DNA from: Rhodoglobus vestalii
Lineage (GTDB): Bacteria > Actinomycetota > Actinomycetes > Actinomycetales > Microbacteriaceae
Reading direction: 5' to 3'
Length of the DNA: 64,000 bases
NCBI RefSeq assembly: GCF_006788895.1
Contig: NZ_VFRA01000001.1
Coordinates: forward strand, 496,001-560,000
Position 1 is the stretch's first letter; each line of letters begins with the position of its first letter. Shown here in pieces: positions 46,214 through 54,824 of this stretch. The notes below the pieces were generated by a model that made no database searches, had not been told where the DNA came from, and was given only the letters and a program-made list of their open reading frames with translations. A program made the position numbers and the translations under genes.

Positions 46214-46684
46214 TTAGTGCTCCACAATGATTCGCGGCTGGTGAAGCACCGGAAAATTGACGGATGCCGCGATGAAGCACTTCTTACTGGCCTCGGCGTG
46301 CGCATCCATGGCATCGCTTTCGTTCCCACCAGAGATCGTGACTACGGGCCGCAACGTCACCGACGTGAAGTGTCCGCCCCCATTATCGGTCTGCTTCATG
46401 GTGCCTGAAACTTCGTCGTGGTACGCGGTCACGACAATGCCGCGGCTCACAGCCACGTGCAGGTAGCTCAACATATGGCACTGGCTGAGAGCGGCGATCA
46501 GCAACTCCTCGGGGTTCCAGCGGTCAGCAGAACCGTGAAACACTCGCGCGCTCGAACCATCGATGCTGTGCTTTCCCTTCGCCGTGATCTCGTTGTGACG
46601 CGAGTACCCGCGATATTCTCGGGTGCCCTCTCCCAGGTTTCCCGACCATTCGAGTCGCACCTCAAAGTTATGGTCGATGTTCAT
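46214..46684 (-). CDS. OsmC-family peroxide-reducing protein
   Basis: A 156-residue OsmC/Ohr-like protein with both redox cysteines, C69 in ALSQCHMLSYLH and C136 in SKKCFIAASVNFP. Such proteins reduce organic hydroperoxides with a dithiol partner. The spacing fits OsmC-like proteins; distinguishing OsmC from Ohr needs comparison. The ATG at 46684 has AAAGGAG at 6 bases; the longer frame to 46759 is unlikely. It is divergent from the asparaginase gene. Confidence 0.88.
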   Translation of the reverse strand: MNIDHNFEVRLEWSGNLGEGTREYRGYSRHNEITAKGKHSIDGSSARVFHGSADRWNPEELLIAALSQCHMLSYLHVAVSRGIVVTAYHDEVSGTMKQTDNGGGHFTSVTLRPVVTISGGNESDAMDAHAEASKKCFIAASVNFPVLHQPRIIVEH

Positions 46685-46774
46685 GAGAGTCTCCTTTGCC
46701 GCTGCGTGGCCCCGGGCGGGGGAAAGCAGTGCACGGTTGCACTCCTTTACGCACCTCAACCGTAGCGTTCCCGC

Positions 46775-46780
46775 TAGCGT
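46775..46780 (+). promoter_or_regulatory. -10 box for the leaderless asparaginase start
   Basis: TAGCGT with exactly 6 bases to the GTG at 46787; the ATG at 46784 is only 3 bases away, which makes GTG the better start. Confidence 0.5.
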
Positions 46781-46786
46781 GAGATG

Positions 46787-47779
46787 GTGAACACCACCTC
46801 CCCTCGCCCTGCCACTGCCCTTACCATCGACGACACCGTTCAGCTCGCGGTGCTCGAACGGTCAGGGATGATCGAATCCCGCCACCTCGGGGCCGCGATC
46901 GTTCTTGCTCCTGACGGCAGTGAAATGCGCCGACTCGGCAATCCCCAGGCACTCGTTTATCCACGTTCCACCCTCAAACCAATGCAAGCCATCGCGGTCC
47001 TTCGCTCCGGAGTGACACTCACCGAAGAACAGCTGGTGCTTGCCAGCGCAAGCCACACGGGCAGCCACCGCCACCAGAGTGTCGTCTCATCAATTCTCGC
47101 GGCCTACGGGCTGACCTTCGGGGATCTGCGATGCCCACCCGACTGGCCCGCCGATTCAGAGGCGCGGCAGAGCGCTGATGCTCCGACCCGACTCGCCATG
47201 AACTGCTCCGGCAAACACGCGAGCTTCTTAGCGGCGTGCGTTGTCAATGATTGGCCCCGGGAAAGCTACCTCCACCACGACCATCCGTTACAGGTTCGAA
47301 TTCGCGAAACCGTGGTCGAATTCACCAGCGTCGAGTTGGCCCATGAAGGTACCGATGGATGCGGTGCGCCGGTGTTTGCTATGAGCCTCGCCTCGTTGGC
47401 CACGGCAATCCAGCGCGTGGCAACCGCCACCGCCGATAGCGACCCCCACGCCCACGCTCTCGTCAGCGCAATTAGGGCGCACGCGTGGGGGCTCGATATG
47501 CCCCAGGTCGCCGAAGCCATGAATACCCTCGGGATCATTGCTAAGCGTGGAGCTGAGGGTGTTCTCATCGCGGCAGCCCCCGACGGCACCACGGTAACCC
47601 TGAAAGTGCTTGACGGCTCGATTCGCCCACTTCTTTCTGTGGGGTTGTCGCTTCTTTCGGAGGCCAGCGCAATCGATGCCGCGAAGGCTGCCGCCGTGAT
47701 CGCGTCAACTACAGAGAAGGTTCTCGGCGGTGGCCACGGTGTCGGCGAGTTGCGCTACCAACTCTCCTCGACCCCATGA
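46787..47779 (+). CDS. L-asparaginase, Rhizobium etli type
   Basis: A 330-residue protein of the asparaginase_II (PF06089) family, unrelated to the E. coli enzymes, which frees ammonia from L-asparagine. The Ser-Lys tandem S61xxK64 (RSTLKPMQA), the zinc-site residues C140 and K143 in NCSGKHAS and C192 in DGCGAP are all present, matching the known active site of the R. etli enzymes. No signal peptide. The start is GTG at 46787, from the promoter spacing. It converges on the binding-protein gene. With aspA and ald, the window has several ammonia-releasing or deaminating enzymes. Confidence 0.88.
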   Translation: MNTTSPRPATALTIDDTVQLAVLERSGMIESRHLGAAIVLAPDGSEMRRLGNPQALVYPRSTLKPMQAIAVLRSGVTLTEEQLVLASASHTGSHRHQSVVSSILAAYGLTFGDLRCPPDWPADSEARQSADAPTRLAMNCSGKHASFLAACVVNDWPRESYLHHDHPLQVRIRETVVEFTSVELAHEGTDGCGAPVFAMSLASLATAIQRVATATADSDPHAHALVSAIRAHAWGLDMPQVAEAMNTLGIIAKRGAEGVLIAAAPDGTTVTLKVLDGSIRPLLSVGLSLLSEASAIDAAKAAAVIASTTEKVLGGGHGVGELRYQLSSTP

Positions 47780-47794
47780 GGCATCGGCTGAGAG

Positions 47795-48997
47795 CTAGCC
47801 TTTGCCCGTGATGCGCCGAAACTCAGCATTGAACGCTTGGTCATCAGTGGAGTTGAGGCTTCGGAAGGTGCGCGCCATACTCATCGTCGTCTCGTCGGGA
47901 AAAATAAACTGATTCGATGCCAGCATGGGGTAACTTTGGCGCGCAACCTCGAGGGTTCCTGCCACCGGGCTGACCGTCTGAATCCATTGCACGACTTTCA
48001 TTGCAATATCGGTCCGATAGTAGAAGTTGATCAACTGTTCAGCATTCTTTTTATGCTGCGCTCCCGCGGGAATGACCAGTGCATCGGTGAAGAAAGTTCC
48101 CCCCTCGTTGGGCAGGAGAAACTTGAACTTTTCGTATCCGGCTTCTGCATTCAAGATGACAACATCGCCCGCTCGTGCGAACCCCGCGATCACCTCGCCC
48201 GAAGCGAAAGCTTCCACGTAGTCACTGCCCATCACCTCAAAGATATGCTTCGAGGTAATGTGCTTGTCAAGGATCGCGCTGGCGGTGCGGTACTCGTCAA
48301 TACCCCAGTCATCGGCTGAGATATCGATCCCTTCATTCATTAACAGCATGCCCATTGTGTGCCGCATTTCTGCAAGCACAACGACTTTGCCGAAGAGATC
48401 GTCGGCCCAGAGTTGGTCGACCGACTGAACACCCTGGGGGTACTCGTCGTTGTTCCATGCGAGTCCGATGAAACCGCTCTGCCACGGCATCGAGTATTCC
48501 CGATTGGGGTCGAATGCCGGGCTCGCAAACTCTTCTTTGAGGTTCGATTTATTGGGCATATTCGAGGCGTCAATTTTTTGTGCGTAGCCGAATCGGATGA
48601 GTCGGGCCGCCATCCATTCGCTGACGCAGACAATGTCAGCGCCGGTGGGCTTCCCCAAGGAAAGTTGATCCTTCATTGTGAGGTAAAAACCGACGTTATC
48701 TTGAACGATGGGACGGTAATCGACGCTGATTCCCGTTTGATCTTTAAAGGCGAGGAGCGATGTTGACGTTCCGTTGGGATCGCGGTCGATGTAGGAGGGC
48801 CAACTCGCCCAGACGAGCGAATTGTCGGTATCAGAAATGTCGATACCCCCCGATGCGCCCGGCCCAGCGCAGGCTGCCAACGCTAGCGCGGATACGCCGA
48901 CCCCCGCGCTCTGTATCAGTCTTCGGCGGCTGAGCTGAGATTGCTGCGCCGGCAACTGCAGCCGCTGGATCGCCGAATCCTCAGAAATTGATCTCAT
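47795..48997 (-). CDS. PotD-like polyamine-type binding lipoprotein, copy 1
   Basis: A 400-residue extracellular solute-binding protein (family 1, spermidine/putrescine-type). The N-terminus combines a twin-arginine motif (SRRRLIQ, R24-R25) with a lipobox (C43 in ALAAC), so it is probably a Tat-exported lipoprotein. The conserved block LVWASWPSYID and MPWQSGFIGLAWN are typical. It is a tandem duplicate of the next gene, same length, with the same Cys and Arg positions. No permease or ATPase gene is nearby. The ATG at 48997 is preceded by GAGGGGG; a TTG at 49021 is less likely. Confidence 0.85.
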   Translation of the reverse strand: MRSISEDSAIQRLQLPAQQSQLSRRRLIQSAGVGVSALALAACAGPGASGGIDISDTDNSLVWASWPSYIDRDPNGTSTSLLAFKDQTGISVDYRPIVQDNVGFYLTMKDQLSLGKPTGADIVCVSEWMAARLIRFGYAQKIDASNMPNKSNLKEEFASPAFDPNREYSMPWQSGFIGLAWNNDEYPQGVQSVDQLWADDLFGKVVVLAEMRHTMGMLLMNEGIDISADDWGIDEYRTASAILDKHITSKHIFEVMGSDYVEAFASGEVIAGFARAGDVVILNAEAGYEKFKFLLPNEGGTFFTDALVIPAGAQHKKNAEQLINFYYRTDIAMKVVQWIQTVSPVAGTLEVARQSYPMLASNQFIFPDETTMSMARTFRSLNSTDDQAFNAEFRRITGKG

Positions 48998-49073
48998 TTC
49001 GGTTGCCCCCTCGCCCACCAACTACCCCGATGGTAGTGAGCGAAGTCCGGGCAGGTGTAGCCCCAGTTAGGAG
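48998..49073 (-). promoter_or_regulatory. conserved leader, copy 1
   Basis: A 76-base stretch between the two binding-protein genes that is roughly 70% identical to the leader of the second copy. CTACCA/TGGTGG can form a 6-bp hairpin with loop TCGGGGTAGT, and CCCCCTC near the 5' end can pair with GAGGGGG before the start codon. Confidence 0.5.
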
Positions 49074-49091
49074 GGGGAGAGAAAGTTAGTT

Positions 49092-50294
49092 CTAACCCTT
49101 CCCGGTAATACGCCGGAACTCAGCGTTGAAAGCCTGGTCATCAGTCGTGCTCAGGGTTCGGAAAACGCTGGCGCGAGACATTGCTGCCTCATCCGGGAAC
49201 GTGAAAGGGTTTTCGGCAAGCGTCGGATAGTTCTCAATTGCGTATTCACGCGCGCCATCAACCGGGCTGACGCAACGAATCCATTCCACAACTTCTGTCG
49301 CAATTGCAGGGTCGTAGTAGAAGTTCATTAGCTCTTCAGCGTTGGTCTTGTGCTGAGCGCCGGCCGGGATCACCAGTGAATCGGTGAAGAACGTTCCGCG
49401 CGATCCCGGAAGCAAGAATGTGAACTTCTCATAGCCTGCTTGCGCATTCAGCACCGCGATATCTCCCGCACGAGCGAATCCGGCAAGCGCCTCGCCCGAT
49501 TTCAACTTGGCGATGTAGTCACTACCAAAAACACCCAGAATGTGCTTTGACGTGAGGCGCTCTTCGAGCACTGCGCTGGCCGTGTTAAATTCTTCGATTC
49601 CCCAGTTCTCTGCGGAAATGTCGACCCCCTGGGCGAGTAAGAGCATCCCCATGGTGTGACGCATCTCTGCGAGCACGACGACTTTGCCTGTGAGATCGTC
49701 ACTCCACAGTTGATCAACAGCCTCGAGACCGTTAGGGTATTCTTCCGCGTTCCAGGCGAGACCGATGAATCCACTTTGCCAAGGCAGAGAGTAGTCACGA
49801 TTGGGGTCAAAGTCTGGGCTGGCGGGCCTCTCGGTGAGATTTGCCTTATTGGGGATGTTCTCCGAATCCAGCTTCTGGGCGTATCCAAATCTGATGAGGC
49901 GGGCTGCCATCCAGTCGCTGACAACAATGAGGTCGGCCCCTGTCGGCTTATCGAGAGCGAGCTGGTCTTTCATCGTCAGGTAAAAGCCGACGTTGTCTTT
50001 GATGATCTCGCGATACTCGACGCTGATGCCTGACGCTTCCTTGAACGCTTTCAACGTTGCGGATTGACCGCTGAGATCTTCGTCAAGGTACGAGGGCCAA
50101 CTTGCCCAAATCAGTGACTTGTCACTTTCAGAAATATCACGTGTACCCGACCCGTCGGGCCCGGCGCAGGCCGCAAGCGCCAAAGCCGATACGCCAAGCC
50201 CCGCTCCCTGTATCAGCTGCCTCCGGCTGAGCTGGGACTGCTTCGCCTGCAACATGAGCTGTGGGATCGCCGAATGCTGCGCGGGTAATTTCAT
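49092..50294 (-). CDS. PotD-like polyamine-type binding lipoprotein, copy 2
   Basis: A 400-residue paralogue of the preceding protein, estimated from reading at about two thirds identical. R24-R25 in SRRQLIQ and the lipobox C43 are at the same positions. LIWASWPSYLD, LTMKDQLALDKPTGADLIVV and MPWQSGFIG-like blocks (here LPWQSGFIG) are shared. The ATG at 50294 is preceded by AAGGAG at 9 bases; upstream extensions lack support. It is the first gene of the pair and diverges from ald. Polyamines are the family's usual ligands, but an amino acid-derived amine cannot be excluded. Confidence 0.85.
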   Translation of the reverse strand: MKLPAQHSAIPQLMLQAKQSQLSRRQLIQGAGLGVSALALAACAGPDGSGTRDISESDKSLIWASWPSYLDEDLSGQSATLKAFKEASGISVEYREIIKDNVGFYLTMKDQLALDKPTGADLIVVSDWMAARLIRFGYAQKLDSENIPNKANLTERPASPDFDPNRDYSLPWQSGFIGLAWNAEEYPNGLEAVDQLWSDDLTGKVVVLAEMRHTMGMLLLAQGVDISAENWGIEEFNTASAVLEERLTSKHILGVFGSDYIAKLKSGEALAGFARAGDIAVLNAQAGYEKFTFLLPGSRGTFFTDSLVIPAGAQHKTNAEELMNFYYDPAIATEVVEWIRCVSPVDGAREYAIENYPTLAENPFTFPDEAAMSRASVFRTLSTTDDQAFNAEFRRITGKG

Positions 50295-50371
50295 CAAGGT
50301 TTCTCCTTCGCCCCACCAAGTACCCCGATGGCAGTGAGCGCAGTTTGGGTGGTTATTGCCCCCGTCAGGAG
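50295..50371 (-). promoter_or_regulatory. conserved leader, copy 2
   Basis: A 77-base leader matching copy 1. CTCCT (50371-50367) can pair with AGGAG, the ribosome binding site (50303-50307), and CTGCCA/TGGTGG repeats the hairpin with loop TCGGGGTACT. A riboswitch-like or protein-binding element is possible; I recognise no known class. Confidence 0.5.
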
Positions 50372-50455
50372 AGGCTTTATGGGCGCTTGGTAATAATTCC
50401 ATGTTTTCCGCACAAATTCGCCCCATTATTGTGCCCAATTCGGGTACCCCGCCGG

Positions 50456-50461
50456 TACGCT
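50456..50461 (+). promoter_or_regulatory. -10 box for leaderless ald
   Basis: TACGCT with a 7-base gap to the ATG at 50469. Confidence 0.5.
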
Positions 50462-50468
50462 CTCGTTT

Positions 50469-51611
50469 ATGAGAATTACCGTTCCGACCGAAGTTAAAAA
50501 TAACGAATTCCGTGTCGCAATCACACCCTCAGGGGTGCACGACCTGGTTGCACATGGTCACGAGGTGCTCGTCCAGTCGGGCGCGGGCCTCGGCTCATCG
50601 ATAACCGATGAGCAATACGTTGAGGCGGGTGCCACGCTTTCGCCGGATGCCGCAAGCACGTGGGCCGCAGCGGATGTGCTGCTTAAGGTGAAGGAACCTG
50701 TCGCCGCGGAGTACCAGTACTTTCGCGATGACCTCGTGCTCTTCACCTACCTGCACCTGGCTGCTGAACCAGAGTTGACGCATGCTCTGCTCGACGCGAA
50801 GGTCACGGCGATCGCCTACGAGACCGTTCAGCTTCCTTCGCGAGGCCTGCCACTTTTGGCCCCCATGAGTGAGGTCGCTGGCCGTCTGTCGACGATTGTC
50901 GGCGCCAACGTCATGCTTAAGCCCAATGGTGGCTCGGGAATGCTCGTGCCGGGAGTTCCCGGAACTCACCCAGCAGAGATCGTCGTTCTGGGTGGCGGCG
51001 TTGCCGGCACAAGTGCCATTTCGGTCGCGGTGGGGCTTGGCGCTCAGGTTACAGTGCTCGACACCAACATTCAGCGCTTGAGAGAGCTGGATGCCCTGTA
51101 CGCGGGGCGGATCAAAACGATTGCCTCGAATGGTTTTGAGATCGAGCGTGCTCTTTTGACCGCTGATCTTGTAATCGGCTCGGTACTCATCCCCGGAGCT
51201 AAAGCGCCCAAACTCGTGAGCAATGACCTGGTGTCACGCATGAAGCCGGGCAGCGTTCTGGTTGATATTGCGGTGGATCAGGGCGGTTGTTTTGCAGATT
51301 CCCATCCCACGACGCACGCTGATCCAACGTTCATGGTGCACGGTTCGGTGTTCTACTGCGTTGCGAATATGCCCGGTGCGGTACCTAACACGTCTACGTA
51401 CGCTCTGACTAACGCCACGATGCCGTACGTACGTGCGATCGCGAACCTTGGATGGCGTGCGGCCCTGTCTGCTGATCCCGCTCTCGCACTCGGCCTCAAC
51501 ACCTTTGCCGGTACTGTAGTCAATCGCAGCGTCGCAGACGCTCACGGCCTTGCCCAGTCACGCTTAGAGGATGCACTGCGCTACGGAGTTGCAACGCTGT
51601 CACGAGGTTGA
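50469..51611 (+). CDS. ald: alanine dehydrogenase
   Basis: Interconverts L-alanine with pyruvate, ammonia and NADH. The 380-residue protein has the alanine dehydrogenase N-terminus MRITVPTEVKNNEFRVAITP, the active-site region LLKVKEP and FTYLHLA with catalytic Lys and His, the NAD motif VVLGGGVAGTSAISVAVGLG, and the AVDQGGCFADSHPTTH block. Leaderless ATG. It diverges from the binding-protein pair. Assignment is firm. Confidence 0.96.
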   Translation: MRITVPTEVKNNEFRVAITPSGVHDLVAHGHEVLVQSGAGLGSSITDEQYVEAGATLSPDAASTWAAADVLLKVKEPVAAEYQYFRDDLVLFTYLHLAAEPELTHALLDAKVTAIAYETVQLPSRGLPLLAPMSEVAGRLSTIVGANVMLKPNGGSGMLVPGVPGTHPAEIVVLGGGVAGTSAISVAVGLGAQVTVLDTNIQRLRELDALYAGRIKTIASNGFEIERALLTADLVIGSVLIPGAKAPKLVSNDLVSRMKPGSVLVDIAVDQGGCFADSHPTTHADPTFMVHGSVFYCVANMPGAVPNTSTYALTNATMPYVRAIANLGWRAALSADPALALGLNTFAGTVVNRSVADAHGLAQSRLEDALRYGVATLSRG

Positions 51612-51621
51612 GGTGGTTCGC

Positions 51622-54600
51622 TTAGTGTGGCATCCGCACTCTGTCTGACCTCCCTTCGGCTACTCTCCAGTAGTGCCCCGAGCCTGCGGCGAGTGGGGGC
51701 GGCAACTCGCGTGCGCGGGTGAGTTGTCGGTAGTCACTGGGCGTGCAACCGTCGAGGAGAACGGTTGTATGTGCTCTGAGGAGTGCCAGAGCCCCCCAGC
51801 GGGATTGCCATTCGTCCAGCGATCCGATGAGGGCAACGGGTTTTGTCGTGGCCGCGACCAGCAGTTCGCGTTCGGCGCCCGGCGCTCCCTCAAGGTTTCG
51901 CACCTGCCATCCTGCAGCGGTGAGCGCTGCCGCCGTCGCCCCCGGCCGGCTGGTGGCGATCGCCAGATTTTGGGTGCGTTTCAGTGTGACAACTACCGGC
52001 GGCCGCGCCACCGGTGGGCGGCTATCGCTGAGGGCGACTTGTGCGCGCACGCCTTTCCAGACCCCGCCGCCGGGTGGGAGGGATGGGTCAAAGTCGGCTG
52101 AGACTCCACCAGCGAGCACAAAATCTTGCCGGCTTCCGAGCCGCAGCCTCAATGTGTTCGGGATGAGCTGGACCAGTGACTGAAGTGCGGGAGTGATGCG
52201 CTGAGCACTCGCTACTATCCAGATGTTGTGCGCTGGTCCTTCACGCAACAGCCGGGTGAGCTTGTCAAGCACCGCGAGACGATAGTCGTCGTCGTAGCGA
52301 GAAACTAGTGCATCAAGGTCGTCAAGCATCAGGACCGTTCGACCATCTTCCTTATCCCCCGGCGCACTGCTGCCCGGCTCCGAGTGGTCGAGTTGAGAGT
52401 GCAACTCGGCAAGAACGTCCCAGAATGCTGTGGGCTCGGGCCCTCCGGCAATGATCAGTACGTCTTCTTCTGGGCTCGCAGCAGAGAATGTTGCGATCGC
52501 GACACTCTTTCCGCTGCCCGGGGCACCCACAATCAGCACGTTGCCATCCATGACTGGAGACCACTGGGCTAGGCCCCGTCGCTGTTCATCGGGCAGATCC
52601 GTGAGCCCGAAGAACACACTGTCGGTGCCCCGATCGGTGTGGATGTCCGTCGCACTCGGGTTCAGGTGCGGGCTGTGCGTGTGGTGCGGACTGCGCGCGT
52701 TATTACCCTGTGCAGTGTTTCTGGCTGCTGATGCCGTGTTGTTCGCTGCTGGTGCCGTGCTCATCTCGATGACGAGCCGGAGCGGTATGCGCTGCTCCAG
52801 CGGTTCACACCAGGGGCGGCGTTGGCTGTAATTGCCTGGCCACCGTTCGGCGACCGCGGTCGCGTCGTCGGGGGTGGCCAGCGCGAACTGCACGAGCTCC
52901 GCTGAGGATGAACCATGGGCAACCCACGCACGGCCTTTGGCGTTTGCGTGGAGTTCTGCCGCGCGGTCGCTACCGATGACCGCGGAACTGTCAGCACCGT
53001 TGTTGACGCGCAGTGAGATCCGAAGATCTGCGTTGGCCAGAAGGGCATCACGCACGACCCCCGACGGTCTCTGGGTACAGAGTATGAGGTGCACCCCCAA
53101 CGAGCGACCGCGGGCCGCGATATCGCTAAAGAGCGTGTGAAGCTGCGGGTAGTCGGCCATCATCGCCGCGAATTCATCAATGACGATCACGAGGCGCGGA
53201 AGGGTCTCTAGTTCGGAAATATCGCGAGCACCCGCCTGCGCCAGCGCACGCTCTCTGTATTGCAATTCTGCCCGGAGACTGGCAAAAGCCCGATCGGCGG
53301 CAGCCTTGTCGAGGTCTGTGATGATGCCCACAGTGTGGGGAAGCTGGATAAGGTGATCGAAGGCCGACCCACCTTTGAAATCGACAAGGAGAAACGTGAC
53401 GTCGCTGGGCGACGATTCCGCCGCCATTGCGAGAACCCATGCGATAAGCAGCTCGCTTTTGCCACTTCCGGTGGTGCCCCCGACAATGGCGTGCGGGCCG
53501 TGCGAGACGAGATCAATCATGATTGGACCGTGTGACCCCGCCGCCGGTCGGCTTTCAAGCGAGTGTGCTTGCGGAATATTCGGCTCAGAAACTGCCGCAA
53601 GTTGGGTCAGCAGTTCGTTGAACTGGAGTGACTCTGGCACCGCGCCATCGTTTGAGGCGAGGCCGTCCCTCGACGCAATCCCCTGCGCCACACGCGCCCA
53701 GCCGAGTGCTTGTTCGCGGCCAAGAAAGGAAGGATCAAACTTTCGTCGCTGGTGCTTGTCAGGGTGGCTCACAACGGCAATCTCATGGTCAGTGGCCCGA
53801 ATAATAATCCGGTGACCGCTAGGCACCTGCTCTTGCCGCGAGACTACGCTGATTGACACGCACGGCAGATCCTCACCCAGCTGGCCCCAATGAACGCTAG
53901 CGCGCTCATGACTGCCGCCAACCGCATCGACGCCACCGTCAGAGCGCAACACTCGATGGGGCAAATGGGAGCCCCATCCTTCGGCACCGAACACTCCGCG
54001 TAGCCTTACCCAACTCGTGGTCGGAGAGAGAGCGCGAGCGAGCTGAATTGCCAGTGCCCGCGCAATCGACAGTGCGATCAGCTCGTTGCCAAATATTGCA
54101 ATGCCGAGCCGGGCATTCACCGCGATCGAGGCGTTATGAAGGTGTGCAGCCCGTTCGGTGAGGTGCTGAAACTGTTCGTCAGTCGACGCGTCTGGGCGAT
54201 CAGGAGCTGCCACTCCATCAATCACGAGATTGCTGCGAACACTGCCATACCCCAAATGTACGGGGAGAACATCGCGAGGCTCTCGCAGCCACCGCGCCGA
54301 ATCGGTGTGCACATCTCGCACCACGATCAGTGCCGACGGAGTTCGTTCGGCAAGGTCAACACTTTCTCGACCGTGATAGGCGTCAATCGATAGTTGTGTC
54401 GCCGACACCTGCTGTGCGAAACGTGCGGCCTCCGCCCGCCGGTTCTTGCGGGCAGTGACGCGCGAATCAATGTAGCTTCCGGTGGCCGCTAGCGGACCCA
54501 ACGCAGCAAAAATCAATGCAAACATTGATCCTGTTATCAACCAAATCGCCACCGACGCCACGATAGGCACCGTCGCCGCCACGACCGGAAACCGAAACGG

Positions 54601-54723
54601 TGGCGCCGGTTGCGGCGCACTGGGCAGAGTGATGCGCGAGTCGGTGATGCGCGCAATGGAGGCAGGAGCATCGGCGGCAGGAGCATCGGTGGCATGGGGG
54701 CCGGTGGAATGGGAGTCAGTCAC
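51622..54723 (-). CDS. FtsK/SpoIIIE-domain ATPase, EccC-like
   Basis: A membrane ATPase of about 1,033 residues resembling the EccC/EssC motors of type VII secretion. Two helices lie near residues 44-82, then a cytoplasmic region. A first P-loop domain has GGTTGSGKSE (about 414) and LVIVIDEFAAMM; a second has GAPGSGKSVA (about 731) and VLMLDDLDAL. The end looks like a third domain without a P-loop. The frame extends to a GTG at 54789, but those 22 codons include several rare ones; the GTG at 54723 has GGAG at 7 bases. It is the last gene of the Ig-like/MoxR operon. No WXG100 or other Ecc gene is in the window. Confidence 0.85.
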   Translation of the reverse strand: MTDSHSTGPHATDAPAADAPASIARITDSRITLPSAPQPAPPFRFPVVAATVPIVASVAIWLITGSMFALIFAALGPLAATGSYIDSRVTARKNRRAEAARFAQQVSATQLSIDAYHGRESVDLAERTPSALIVVRDVHTDSARWLREPRDVLPVHLGYGSVRSNLVIDGVAAPDRPDASTDEQFQHLTERAAHLHNASIAVNARLGIAIFGNELIALSIARALAIQLARALSPTTSWVRLRGVFGAEGWGSHLPHRVLRSDGGVDAVGGSHERASVHWGQLGEDLPCVSISVVSRQEQVPSGHRIIIRATDHEIAVVSHPDKHQRRKFDPSFLGREQALGWARVAQGIASRDGLASNDGAVPESLQFNELLTQLAAVSEPNIPQAHSLESRPAAGSHGPIMIDLVSHGPHAIVGGTTGSGKSELLIAWVLAMAAESSPSDVTFLLVDFKGGSAFDHLIQLPHTVGIITDLDKAAADRAFASLRAELQYRERALAQAGARDISELETLPRLVIVIDEFAAMMADYPQLHTLFSDIAARGRSLGVHLILCTQRPSGVVRDALLANADLRISLRVNNGADSSAVIGSDRAAELHANAKGRAWVAHGSSSAELVQFALATPDDATAVAERWPGNYSQRRPWCEPLEQRIPLRLVIEMSTAPAANNTASAARNTAQGNNARSPHHTHSPHLNPSATDIHTDRGTDSVFFGLTDLPDEQRRGLAQWSPVMDGNVLIVGAPGSGKSVAIATFSAASPEEDVLIIAGGPEPTAFWDVLAELHSQLDHSEPGSSAPGDKEDGRTVLMLDDLDALVSRYDDDYRLAVLDKLTRLLREGPAHNIWIVASAQRITPALQSLVQLIPNTLRLRLGSRQDFVLAGGVSADFDPSLPPGGGVWKGVRAQVALSDSRPPVARPPVVVTLKRTQNLAIATSRPGATAAALTAAGWQVRNLEGAPGAERELLVAATTKPVALIGSLDEWQSRWGALALLRAHTTVLLDGCTPSDYRQLTRARELPPPLAAGSGHYWRVAEGRSDRVRMPH

Positions 54724-54824
54724 AGGCCTACTCCACCAGCCACCGGCATCCCGCAATCTCGGTACCCGCAAGTCGTGGAGAGTCGGCACGAGCCCACCGT
54801 TGTGAGGGAGCCTAGTCCCTGTAG

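Noticed and set aside
50295..50438. Longer start for the second binding protein
   Set aside because: The extension runs through the conserved leader and has no similarity to the paralogue in protein sequence; the ATG at 50294 has AAGGAG.
54724..54789. Upstream GTG start for the EccC-like ATPase
   Set aside because: The 22 extra codons include rare AGA, AGG, GTA and TTG; the GTG at 54723 has GGAG at 7 bases. Not certain.
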